A stretch of DNA of 7,235 nt from Candidatus Methylomirabilota bacterium (lineage in GTDB: Bacteria > Methylomirabilota > Methylomirabilia > Methylomirabilales > CSP1-5), in assembly GCA_023249165.1 (NCBI GenBank), contig JAHFDE010000113.1:1-7235 (forward strand), in the 5' to 3' direction. The notes beneath the pieces were generated by a model, which saw only the letters and a list, made by a program, of their open reading frames with translations, did not search any database and was not told the origin of the DNA. Positions 1 to 5,301 of the stretch are shown in pieces. Positions within the stretch are counted from its first letter, which is position 1; the number at the start of each line of letters is the position of its first letter. The translations under genes and the position numbers were made by a program.

Positions 1-220
1 CGCGGTGGTGCGTGTGTTCTCTCCGGAAGCGTTCAGGCACCAGGATCTCGACTGACTCTCCGAGCAGTTCCTCCCTGGAGTAACCGAACAGTCTCTCTGC
101 TTGCTCGTTAACCAGGACGATCTTCCCATGCTGGTCGGCGACGACCATGGCATCCGGCGCGGACTCGAAGACCTGCCGAAACGTATCCCCTGGCTCCCTT
201 GTCCCCTCATCTTTTTTCAT
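1..220 (-). CDS. PAS-domain signalling protein, N-terminal fragment
   Basis: This gene begins inside the window and runs off the left edge, so only its first 73 residues are visible. They form a PAS sensor domain: residues 14-29 (TFRQVFESAPDAMVVA) are the classic entry helix and first strand, followed by the strand IVLVNEQAERLFGYSREELLG and then VPERFR with a trailing HTHH, typical of PAS domains that sense a ligand or redox state in kinases, cyclases and phosphodiesterases. No signal peptide or membrane segment precedes the domain, so the sensor is probably cytoplasmic. The start is the ATG at 218-220, preceded by GAGGTG about 5 bases upstream. The output domain (histidine kinase, GGDEF or EAL) lies outside the window and cannot be named. 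It is divergent from the plus-strand exported-protein gene at 543. Confidence 0.85.
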   Translation of the reverse strand, partial: MKKDEGTREPGDTFRQVFESAPDAMVVADQHGKIVLVNEQAERLFGYSREELLGESVEILVPERFRREHTHHR

Positions 221-286
221 CTAGCACCTCGGCACCCTTATCCCTCTCTCGTGCACCCAGTCCTGGTGCTCAGATTTAACCACACT

Positions 287-300
287 GTTCAGAAGTGAAC
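287..300. promoter_or_regulatory. Inverted repeat in divergent intergenic region
   Basis: GTTCA-GAAG-TGAAC has perfect 5-base arms. It lies between the PAS gene and the plus-strand gene at 543, about 67 bases upstream of the PAS start. A weak minus-strand hexamer pair (TTGTTC, 17 bases, TTAAAT) overlaps it. An operator role is only an inference from position and symmetry. Confidence 0.25.
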
Positions 301-338
301 AACCCCAAAATATGGCTGAAAATTCAAGGCTTCCCCAG

Positions 339-350
339 ACCCCTAGGGGT
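339..350. promoter_or_regulatory. 12-base perfect palindrome, possible operator
   Basis: ACCCCTAGGGGT is perfectly self-complementary and sits in the intergenic region shared by two divergent genes, between the PAS gene (start 220) and the exported-protein gene (start 543). Its position suits a regulator-binding site, but no regulator can be named. Confidence 0.25.
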
Positions 351-376
351 ACGCGTGTTCAATCCTGTACATCCCA

Positions 377-406
377 TTGCTGGCACCTCGTTCTCGCACA
401 TATCAG
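377..406 (+). promoter_or_regulatory. Weak sigma70-like promoter candidate
   Basis: TTGCTG at 377-382 and TATCAG at 401-406 are separated by 18 bases and point towards the exported-protein gene starting at 543. The match is modest. The leader would be about 130 bases long, so another start nearer the gene is possible. Confidence 0.2.
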
Positions 407-542
407 TTTTAATCAGTATTTTCAATGAGTTATCGCCGAAGTTCTCGCTGGCATGGCCCTTGCGATAGGAAAGGGGTGAACGGCGCATCACCAGGACAGG
501 GAAAGCCAAAAAGTGGGACCCGAGAGAAAGGGGGGAAGCTCG

Positions 543-1016
543 ATGAGACAGAGGCTGTTACACAGAATCCTTCCCGTGGTCGTGTCCGGTTTGGTGGCCA
601 TCTCGGTCGCACCGGCTCTGGCGGAAGAAGCTCCAAAAGGGATCGGGATAACGAGCAGCGATCTGGTCTCCGTTGCAGAGTCCCAAAGGGCTATCGTGAA
701 CTTGCGGGGGGATCAGGTCCTCGTCCCAGGAGATGTTCCTTCGAAGGATCGGTTCATCTTACAACGGCTCATCAGTGTGGACGATCGGTTGATAGTCTTT
801 CTCTATAGCGATCCCAGGTTCCAAACGCAGGTTGACTATGTGGAGACATACAACGTAAATGGTGAACTGCTGGAGATCGCGTGGTACGACCCCACTTCAG
901 GTCCTAAGACAGTTCGGGACGTCAATCTGGGTATCCGGGACGCGAAAAGGCCAGCCCGGATTCTGAAGACACCTGTCACAAGCGTCGCGGAAATGATTGG
1001 CGGCCAGACACGATGA
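543..1016 (+). CDS. Exported protein of unknown function
   Basis: This 157-residue protein has a clear Sec signal peptide: MRQRLLHR, a hydrophobic core at about residues 9-24 (ILPVVVSGLVAISVAP), and a signal-peptidase-like ALA site before EEA at residue 27/28. The mature part of about 130 residues has no further membrane segment and no cysteine. It alternates strand-like stretches (DRLIVFLYSD, VDYVETYNVNGELLEIAWYD), suggesting a small beta-rich periplasmic or secreted domain. I do not recognise a family. The ATG at 543 is preferred over an in-frame start 30 bases upstream because a G-rich ribosome site (GGGGGAAG) lies just before it and the signal peptide then starts at residue 1. A zinc-ribbon-like gene follows 28 bases downstream on the same strand, so the two are probably co-transcribed. 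Confidence 0.75.
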   Translation: MRQRLLHRILPVVVSGLVAISVAPALAEEAPKGIGITSSDLVSVAESQRAIVNLRGDQVLVPGDVPSKDRFILQRLISVDDRLIVFLYSDPRFQTQVDYVETYNVNGELLEIAWYDPTSGPKTVRDVNLGIRDAKRPARILKTPVTSVAEMIGGQTR

Positions 1017-1044
1017 CCGGCCACGCAGAAGAGCGGAGGGAGAC

Positions 1045-1272
1045 ATGGCGTGGATAAAGAGCCTAGACGGACGCCGCTGCGGGACGTGCGGAATCGTCGT
1101 CGAGCATTGGGTCCTCCAGAACAGTCATGGACGCCAGGTCGCCGATGCCACGTTCTGCCCCGCGTGTTACCCCGATGTGAAGAAGGTATTTGCAGTCTTC
1201 CTTGATCGGATCGAAGGAATGCCCCGCCTCACGCCTTCCGAGTCAAGGCAGGCGACGCCATCCGTCGCATGA
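1045..1272 (+). CDS. Small four-cysteine zinc-ribbon-like protein
   Basis: This 75-residue protein has two CxxC knuckles, CGTC (residues 12-15) and CPAC (38-41), 22 residues apart. That is the layout of a treble-clef or zinc-ribbon metal site. No signal peptide or membrane helix is present, so it is probably cytoplasmic. After the second knuckle there is an amphipathic stretch (VKKVFAVFLDRI) and a polar tail. The ATG at 1045 has a strong GGAGGG ribosome site at 1035-1040. A longer reading from a TTG at 997 would overlap the previous gene and is not favoured. Function is unknown. Zinc binding is inferred from the cysteine pattern alone. It lies 28 bases after the exported-protein gene and so is likely the second gene of that operon. 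Confidence 0.7.
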   Translation: MAWIKSLDGRRCGTCGIVVEHWVLQNSHGRQVADATFCPACYPDVKKVFAVFLDRIEGMPRLTPSESRQATPSVA

Positions 1273-1509
1273 TGGCTGGTTCGCCAGCTCCCTCGGTATG
1301 AGGAGAGCAAATCGCCCCGTCTCGGAGAGCCAGTTACGGGGAAAGGGCGGATTGGCTACTTTTCTGGACGGGATTGCGTCCCCTTTCGAGCTGTCCGTCA
1401 AATCGGGGCTAGCTCCGCTTGACCCCTGTTCCCCCCGAGAACTAATAAGATGACAATCGCTGATCCGCTCATGGGTCCGGCGGCCCGTCCACGACGATGT
1501 GCGAGCCTA
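1273..1509. other. Convergent gap with several short hairpins
   Basis: This gap separates a plus-strand gene (ends 1272) from a minus-strand gene (ends 1510). It contains a UUCG-loop hairpin GCTGG-TTCG-CCAGC at 1275-1288, three bases after the stop; GGACG/CGTCC at 1366-1381; and a larger hairpin at 1397-1423 with GTCAA/TTGAC outside and GGGGC/GCTCC inside. None is followed by a convincing T-tract, so none is a textbook Rho-independent terminator, although they may serve to end transcription from both sides. I see no gene here. Confidence 0.4.
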
Positions 1510-1518
1510 TTAAGGCTC
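1503..1518 (-). other. Hairpin spanning the PilZ gene stop codon
   Basis: GAGCC-TATTAA-GGCTC folds into a perfect 5-base-pair hairpin with the PilZ stop codon (1510-1512) in its loop. There is no T-tract after it on the minus strand. It could stabilise the mRNA end or be chance. Confidence 0.25.
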
Positions 1519-1971
1519 ATCCCGGATGTCGTCCAATTCGCGGAGGAACCGCCGCCAAGCGTCCAGCGCTTCCTCCCGGAGTTCCTGTGGATTGGGGCGT
1601 CTGCCCAGAGGCTTGAGTTGCCGAACTTCGCCTTGCGGTTGCCCCGCCGTTACCCTCGCATGGTACCTCCAGATGTCATCTTGTGCCTGAGGGTTCAGGT
1701 TGACGAATGCCACCCCGGCTCGTCCTGGGGCCGTCCACCTCACGTTAGCCACAACCTGAACCGAACGGTGGCTAACGGGCAGTCGGAAGCAGAGGTCCAT
1801 GTGTGCGCCGGCAGAGGGGATCGTCCCCTGCGTCGTGACGAGCCCCCCGCCGGTCCCAATGTTCGTTAACTGTCCTGCCACTGCCGCGGAGCGGCCACCA
1901 CGGAACCTGTACTCCACCGGGAGCCCGCAGGTGATCCGGGGCGAACGCCGCTGATCGATCAGGTCAGTCAT
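1510..1971 (-). CDS. PilZ domain protein (c-di-GMP effector)
   Basis: This 153-residue cytoplasmic protein carries a PilZ domain at about residues 7-105. PilZ domains bind cyclic di-GMP through an RxxxR motif and a downstream D/N-x-S-x-x-G motif. Here RRSPR (residues 8-12) supplies RxxxR, and NIGTGG (37-42) matches the second motif except that glycine replaces the usual serine. Later strands (VQVVANVRWTAP, RAGVAFVNL) fit the beta barrel. A charged helix (LREEALDAWRRFLRELDDIR) ends the protein and may mediate partner binding. The ATG at 1969-1971 is chosen because it has GAGG 8 bases upstream. A GTG at 2031 would add 20 unlikely residues and overlap the previous gene. It follows the broken lysyl-oxidase-like gene by 37 bases on the same strand and may share its transcript. 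Confidence 0.8.
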   Translation of the reverse strand: MTDLIDQRRSPRITCGLPVEYRFRGGRSAAVAGQLTNIGTGGGLVTTQGTIPSAGAHMDLCFRLPVSHRSVQVVANVRWTAPGRAGVAFVNLNPQAQDDIWRYHARVTAGQPQGEVRQLKPLGRRPNPQELREEALDAWRRFLRELDDIRDEP

Positions 1972-2008
1972 CGCAGTATCCTCGGCCGCTCCCCTCAGTC
2001 CGGGGGAA

Positions 2009-2706
2009 TCAGCGGTTTGTTGCCTGCTCACCGCACATGCCGGGGGTGTCGCAGGGGGAGTGGGTGATCTCCGTGATCTTCGGGTTCCCGTTGCTGTCGC
2101 GGGTCAACCGGAAGCTCACCCACGCCGTGTTGTTCGTCAGGTCCTTGTCCAGGAAGTTCCCGTCCGGATTCACGGTGCTCACGAGGTAGTAGATGCCTGG
2201 CGGTGCGCCCGTGATCTCGATCTCCTGCCCTTCAAGCGATTGGTGGTACTGATCGACCCACCCCACCGAGATGCCCTGGAGGTCTATTTCGCAGTCCCAG
2301 TAAGTGCGCTTCCACCGGTTCCGTTGTCCCGCGCCTTTCGCACCTCGAAGAGGGCGACGTTCTTGAGGTGCCAGTGGTTGTGTTCAGGGTCGAACTCGAA
2401 GATGCTAACTATATGATTCTTCAACACGCTCCCGTTCGCGTCGAGGATCTCCTGTCTAGCAAGCGTGACGTCGGGCTTGAACTCAGGCCGCAGCCGCCAA
2501 GCCCCGTCACCCCGATTGGCGATGCCGTTTGTGAAGCGCAAGATCTCCCCCTGCTGCGTATTCTGGATCGACAGGTGTTTCGGGATGACCGTCTGCAGAT
2601 CCGGATATAGCCCCTTTCCTGCAACTACGGGTTCTGGCGCGGCGAGCGACCATCCGACCACGAGGCCCACGAGCCCAATATGCAAAGCGATGTGCCGGAT
2701 TCTCAT
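2009..2706 (-). pseudogene. Broken lysyl-oxidase-like exported protein gene
   Basis: The first part (2706-2284) encodes a signal peptide (MRIRHIALHIGLVGLVVGWSLAA) and the domain up to the copper motif HNHWH, then ALFEVRKARDNGTGG, and runs into a TAG at 2284. A second frame (open through 2009) continues the same protein: YWDCEIDLQGISVGWVDQY, SLEGQEIEITGAPPG, VNPDG, LTNNTAWVSF. This order matches the lysyl oxidase family (copper amine oxidases with a lysine tyrosylquinone cofactor). From the last copper histidine to the cofactor-type tyrosine there are about 41 residues; in human LOX the distance is 59 (His296 to Tyr355). The missing block is the one that carries the cofactor lysine and an FCL-type motif. 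A frame-changing internal deletion is the simplest reading; sequencing error could explain the frameshift but not the short spacing. The start at 2706 follows a G-rich ribosome site (GGGGGTGGG). RNA element copy 1 lies upstream. Confidence 0.75.
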
Positions 2707-2827
2707 GTTCCCACCCCCTACGTGGGAATATGTACTTATCCCCTTTTCCTCTCCCAAGGATACGTCCACACGACCCTCTTTTTCCAAGGGGACTCTTGCA
2801 CATTGCGCCTGGATCCTGCTTACTGCC
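2707..2827 (-). other. Leader between RNA copy 1 terminator and lysyl-oxidase-like gene
   Basis: This 121-base untranslated stretch links the terminator of RNA copy 1 to the start codon of the lysyl-oxidase-like gene. It contains two related blocks on the minus strand, CCCCTTGGAAAAAGAGGG and TCCTTGGGAGAGG, which resemble a CCCTTGGAAGAGAGG block just after the terminator of RNA copy 3. I see no clear second promoter. Confidence 0.3.
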
Positions 2828-2869
2828 AAAAAACAAAGACGCCCTTCCGGGCTTCGCCCGGGAGAGCGT
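2827..2869 (-). terminator. Rho-independent terminator of RNA copy 1
   Basis: On the minus strand a 13-pair GC-rich stem (2840-2852 with 2856-2868, one G-U and one C-A pair) closes a GAA loop and is followed by TCTTTGTTTTTT. The T-tract is present only on the minus side, which fixes the direction. Confidence 0.8.
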
Positions 2870-2997
2870 ATGCATGTGTGGTACGCCGTCGATTGTGCCG
2901 GAGGTGGGCTAGGTGCTATGTCTACCCCGGTTCCATCCCGCTGCTTCCTGTGGAAAGCTTCCCGCCATGCGGCAACCCAAAGGGTCGCCCGAAGGTG
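2828..2997 (-). ncRNA. Structured small RNA or leader, copy 1
   Basis: This transcription unit of about 170 nt is delimited by a promoter (3003-3031) and a terminator (2827-2869). Two internal hairpins are shared with the other copies. The first pairs GGCGACCC with GGGTTGCC (2971-2989). The second is a longer hairpin closed by CCGG/CCGG (2898-2930) with CCACCTCC in its 3' arm. The conserved core is GGATGGAACCGGG, a TAG-CATAGC block, and CCACCTCCGG followed by AATCGACGGCG. No reading frame is conserved with copies 2 and 3. It lies between the SPOR gene (ends 3171) and the lysyl-oxidase-like gene (starts 2706), same strand. I do not recognise a known family. It may act in trans or as a terminator-controlled 5' leader. 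Confidence 0.7.
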
Positions 2998-3002
2998 CCT
3001 TC

Positions 3003-3031
3003 CTTCTACCCCTAGGCATGCCCCGTGTCAA
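3003..3031 (-). promoter_or_regulatory. Sigma70-type promoter of RNA copy 1
   Basis: On the minus strand TTGACA (3026-3031) and TAGAAG (3003-3008) are separated by 17 bases. The -35 box is a perfect consensus. The bases just upstream, CAATTTGGGC, are shared with the other two copies, so the conserved unit includes the promoter. Confidence 0.7.
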
Positions 3032-3170
3032 GCCCAAATTGGAGTTTTTGATGGCGCCGCGTGGGAAGGAAGTACGTCAATTTCTATTCTCGAGAGGCGG
3101 GAGTGAGGTATGGAGGTCGCCGGCCAACCGTCTCGCCTGGTGGTCGGCTGTTCCTGGCTTCGTGAGAAAA

Positions 3171-4082
3171 TCACTGCCCCACGATGATGGGCGTAAACCC
3201 TTGCCTCTTGAGGGCCTCAAGCACCTCGACCGCTTCCGATCGGTTTTGGTATTCGCCCACACGGACGGCATGCACCGGGGTGGAGACAGCCTTGGAGACG
3301 ACCTTGGGGGCGTAGTTCTTCTTCTGGAGACTGTGAGCCAGGTCGATGGCTTCGTTGAGATCAACGAATGACCCAACCTCCAGACTGAACTTCCCGCCTT
3401 CGGTCTCGATCACGTTCGACGGGAACCCATCGACTTTCAGTCTCTGTGCGGTCTGTTCGGCTTTCTCGCGGTTCGCGAATTCACCGCCATAGACGCGGTG
3501 GCGAGTGATCGGCGCGGTCGTCGTGTGGATGATCGGGCGGAACCCGAGCTGTTCCAAACGTGCCTTGAGGGCGACCGCGTTGCGCTCGACGACCAGCGCA
3601 GCGACCTGGACGGTGTACCGTTTTTCCCTCTTCACCTCGGGCTCCGTCACGGTAGCCATTGGCTTTGCGGCAGGCTCCTTTGTGACTCGCGGGGCCGCGG
3701 GCGGACTGCCTACGGCCGGAGGCACCTTCGCCTCAGGAGGCCTCGTCGCCTTGGGGGGTGCTTCCGCCGTCGGCCGCCTCCGCGCCACATCCTGGCAGAG
3801 CGCGTAGCCCGATTTCCCCCATACCTCTACCTCTCTGACCTTGCACCACTCGCCCCCGGTGTCGGCAGGCTCGATCTCCACGACATCGCCTGGTATAAGC
3901 TGCATGACCACCCGGCCCTCGGTGGTCATTTGGGAGTACACGAGTGCATCCTGGTCCAGGGTCACCCGTTCAGGCGGGGCTGCTGCCTCGGCCGGATGGC
4001 CGCCCAGGGCAACGGCGGCCAGCGCAGCCAGGGTCCAGGCCAGAAGTCTTGCTCCCTTCAACGGTCGGGTCTCTCGCCCCAT
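3171..4082 (-). CDS. Exported SH3-like and double SPOR domain protein
   Basis: This 303-residue envelope protein has an N-terminal signal (RLLAWTLAALAAVALGG, cleavage near AEA at residue 33). An SH3-like domain at about 37-98 follows (VMQLIPGDVVEIEP, GEWCKVREVEVWGKSGYAL), then a proline/alanine-rich linker at 103-150, and two SPOR-type units at about 155-228 (YTVQVAALVVERNAVALKARL to FPSNVIE) and 231-301 (FSLEVGSFVDLNEAIDLAHSL to GFTPIIV). SPOR domains bind septal peptidoglycan stripped of stem peptides, and SH3-like domains often contact cell wall, so a periplasmic role in wall binding or cell division is likely. Two cysteines (Cys80, Cys96) in the SH3-like part could pair. The ATG at 4080-4082 has AGAGGGA upstream and places the signal at the N-terminus; starts 87 bases further upstream are not favoured. 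A minus-strand TATTAT lies near 4193, but with a poor -35. Confidence 0.85.
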   Translation of the reverse strand: MGRETRPLKGARLLAWTLAALAAVALGGHPAEAAAPPERVTLDQDALVYSQMTTEGRVVMQLIPGDVVEIEPADTGGEWCKVREVEVWGKSGYALCQDVARRRPTAEAPPKATRPPEAKVPPAVGSPPAAPRVTKEPAAKPMATVTEPEVKREKRYTVQVAALVVERNAVALKARLEQLGFRPIIHTTTAPITRHRVYGGEFANREKAEQTAQRLKVDGFPSNVIETEGGKFSLEVGSFVDLNEAIDLAHSLQKKNYAPKVVSKAVSTPVHAVRVGEYQNRSEAVEVLEALKRQGFTPIIVGQ

Positions 4083-4299
4083 GGAGTCCCTCTCGCGTAA
4101 CACGCTTTGGAGCACCGGTGTGTTCAGCATCTTACGCCCGTCTCCATCCACATGCCAGACCCCGTCCATGCTCCATCGCCCGCGGACTTGATAATATCGC
4201 GGATCTTGCTCCTAATCCGGCCTTTCGAACCCATCAACGGAACTCTTGCAGAGGCCGTGCCAATGTGGAAATGCGTGGAGGCGTAAGGCGTGCGGCCCC

Positions 4300-4319
4300 A
4301 AGCACTGAAGTCAGCGCTT
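4300..4319 (-). other. Hairpin at the stop codon of the small exported-protein gene
   Basis: AAGCACTG (4300-4307) pairs with CAGCGCTT (4312-4319), giving eight pairs with one G-U, around the stop at 4311-4313. No T-tract follows on the minus strand, so it is not a standard terminator. Confidence 0.3.
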
Positions 4320-4775
4320 CATGCCTGGCTTGGTAGAACTGAGTGTGATATCAATCCTTCCCCCTTGCTGGAATGAATAACCGACAAGTTTCTCCCCCTT
4401 CAATTGAAACTCGTATAATGTGTTGCCGGTGCTATAGAAGCTTATCACCCCCCTTTCAACTTTAAGCTTTGAAATCGGCCCATCGAAATTGAACATGGTC
4501 CCGGTTCTAGTTCTTGTATTTTCAATCCGCCCCCCGGGCTCGTTGCTGGCCATGGTGAACACTATATCAAGCGTCCCCACAGTGGTCGCAGTGTATATAT
4601 GAGAGAACTCCCATCCACCACTCCAGGGTGAATGATCAACAAGATGTTTCGCCAGGGCAATATCATCTGGGATGCTTTGCGCTGGTGCCGGTAGCGCGGT
4701 CAGGACCTGAGAGACAGCGACGAGTAACGCTAACGCAAGGACAGCGTAGAAGCCTTTAAGACGGACGCTTTTCAC
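4311..4775 (-). CDS. Small exported protein of unknown function
   Basis: This 154-residue protein has a Sec signal (GFYAVLALALLVAVSQVLTAL) ending at an APA site before QS, residue 32/33. The mature part of about 120 residues is strand-rich: WEFSHIYTAT, GTLDIVFTMAS, TMFNFDGPISKLKVERGVI, ISFYSTGNTLYEFQLKGEKLVGYSF, RIDITLSS. It ends in a basic GMKR tail. The repeated short strands with G-K turns suggest a small beta barrel, but no family is recognised. It has no cysteine. The start is a GTG at 4773-4775 with an excellent ribosome site (AAGGAGG, 4781-4787). Its base composition looks more AT-rich than its neighbours, which may indicate acquisition. The only good promoter upstream is that of RNA copy 2, whose terminator ends about 45 bases before the start codon, so expression may depend on readthrough of that terminator. 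Confidence 0.75.
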   Translation of the reverse strand: MKSVRLKGFYAVLALALLVAVSQVLTALPAPAQSIPDDIALAKHLVDHSPWSGGWEFSHIYTATTVGTLDIVFTMASNEPGGRIENTRTRTGTMFNFDGPISKLKVERGVISFYSTGNTLYEFQLKGEKLVGYSFQQGGRIDITLSSTKPGMKR

Positions 4776-4819
4776 AGCACCCTCCTTTGAACCAAATAGG
4801 TGTTAAAGGGACGTTTCAT

Positions 4820-4865
4820 CCAAAAGCAAAACACCCTCGCGGGCCCTGCTGCGCCCAGGAGGGCG
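4820..4865 (-). terminator. Rho-independent terminator of RNA copy 2
   Basis: An imperfect GC-rich stem (arms from 4832 and to 4865, with CGCCCTC pairing GAGGGTG) is followed on the minus strand by TGTTTTGCTTTT. The stem has more mismatches than in copies 1 and 3, so it may leak more into the gene starting at 4775. Confidence 0.7.
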
Positions 4866-4990
4866 TCTCAATTTTCTGGTACGCCGTTGATTGCTCCGGA
4901 GGTGGGCTATGCCTATCCCGGTTCCATCCTGCTACTTCCTGCGAGAAGCTTCCCGCCATGCGACAACCCGAAAGGTCGCCAGAAGGGGTG
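4821..4990 (-). ncRNA. Structured small RNA or leader, copy 2
   Basis: This unit of about 170 nt matches copies 1 and 3 from promoter to terminator. The first hairpin is GCGAC/GTCGC (4960-4980). The CCGG/CCGG hairpin (4896-4921) has the same stem but a loop of only about 3 bases, because 7 bases present in copies 1 and 3 are absent here. That indel would break a reading frame yet leaves the stem intact. The conserved CCACCTCCGG and GGATGGAACCGGG blocks are present. It lies 44 bases upstream of the small exported-protein gene, same strand, which makes it the best case for a leader acting through its terminator. Confidence 0.7.
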
Positions 4991-4995
4991 CCATT

Positions 4996-5026
4996 CTTGT
5001 ACCCCGAAAGCCGTAGCCCGTGTCAA
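4996..5026 (-). promoter_or_regulatory. Promoter of RNA copy 2, long spacer
   Basis: TTGACA (5021-5026) and TACAAG (4996-5001) are 19 bases apart, two more than in the other copies. Upstream CAATTTGGGC is conserved. The long spacer may make this promoter weaker or activator-dependent. Confidence 0.6.
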
Positions 5027-5092
5027 GCCCAAATTGCGGTCCTGTTAGGGGATAGCAAGGACGGAGGAGGTCGATGGGCCCGGGGCATGGGA
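5027..5092. repeat. Upstream extension of RNA element shared by copies 2 and 3
   Basis: Beyond the -35 box, copies 2 and 3 keep recognisable similarity for about 65 bases: AGCCCAAA, GGGATAGCAA, GGAGGAG, CGATG and GCATGGGAG occur in order in both. Copy 1 lacks this part after its first 10-12 bases. It may be a regulatory region or simply the extent of a duplication. Confidence 0.5.
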
Positions 5093-5133
5093 GGGGCGAT
5101 TCTGGTCCTGGAAGGCGGGAAGGGCAATCAAAA

Positions 5134-5225
5134 AACTACCGCGTCCTCGGCTACCGCAGCCCGGCGGAGTATGAGGAGACCCGCGGTGACCCTTAACTCG
5201 TGTCCGTTTTTTCGGGGCTACCTCA
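5134..5225 (+). mobile_element. Remnant of an IS3-family insertion sequence (transposase C-terminus and end)
   Basis: On the plus strand, codons from 5134 to the TAA at 5194-5196 read NYRVLGYRSPAEYEET and end in RGDP. LGYRSPAEYE is the hallmark C-terminal end of IS3-family OrfB transposases, where it usually follows an RPH motif that is missing here. Just after the stop, TGTCCGTTTTTTCGGGG (from 5201) resembles the terminal inverted repeat seen at the right end of such elements. Nothing of the catalytic DDE domain is present upstream, so only the last 60 or so coding bases and the end survive. It cannot transpose and marks an old insertion now deleted. Confidence 0.6.
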
Positions 5226-5273
5226 ACCTCACCCTTTCCTCACACTGGAAAGTTCGGCAAAAAGTCACCTCTG

Positions 5274-5301
5274 GAAGCCTCGCCCCTGCCCCAGGTGCTT
5301 C
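5274..5301 (-). terminator. Weak hairpin after the MBL-fold gene
   Basis: GAAGC (5274-5278) pairs with GCTTC (5297-5301) directly after the stop codon of the MBL-fold gene. A TTTTT run occurs about 11 bases further on rather than immediately after the stem, so this is at best a poor terminator. Confidence 0.25.

Noticed and set aside
379..400. Sigma54-like promoter (TGGCAC followed by CTCGC)
   Set aside because: The distance between the GG and GC elements is two bases too long for a sigma54 promoter.
997..1044. TTG start that would lengthen the four-cysteine protein by 16 residues
   Set aside because: It overlaps the preceding gene and lacks a ribosome site, whereas the ATG at 1045 has GGAGGG right before it.
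2941..2950. Resemblance of GGAAGCAGC in RNA copy 1 to the signal recognition particle RNA
   Set aside because: The string is not kept in copies 2 and 3 (GGAAGTAGC, GGCAGTAGC), and the opposite strand of the SRP internal loop is absent.
2465..3106. Long plus-strand reading frames over RNA copies 1-3 (recurring peptide AVDCAGGGL)
   Set aside because: The shared peptide appears only because the DNA repeats. Frames change after a 7-base indel, there are no ribosome sites, and the promoter and terminator signals point to the other strand.
3498..4100. 200-residue plus-strand frame opposite the SPOR gene
   Set aside because: It is antisense to a well-supported SH3-like/SPOR protein, is very rich in Arg/Gly/Leu as expected of a shadow frame, and shows no recognisable domain.
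4212..4223. 12-base exact repeat CTAATCCGGCCT at 4212 and 6620
   Set aside because: One such match is expected by chance in a window this size, and the flanks do not align.
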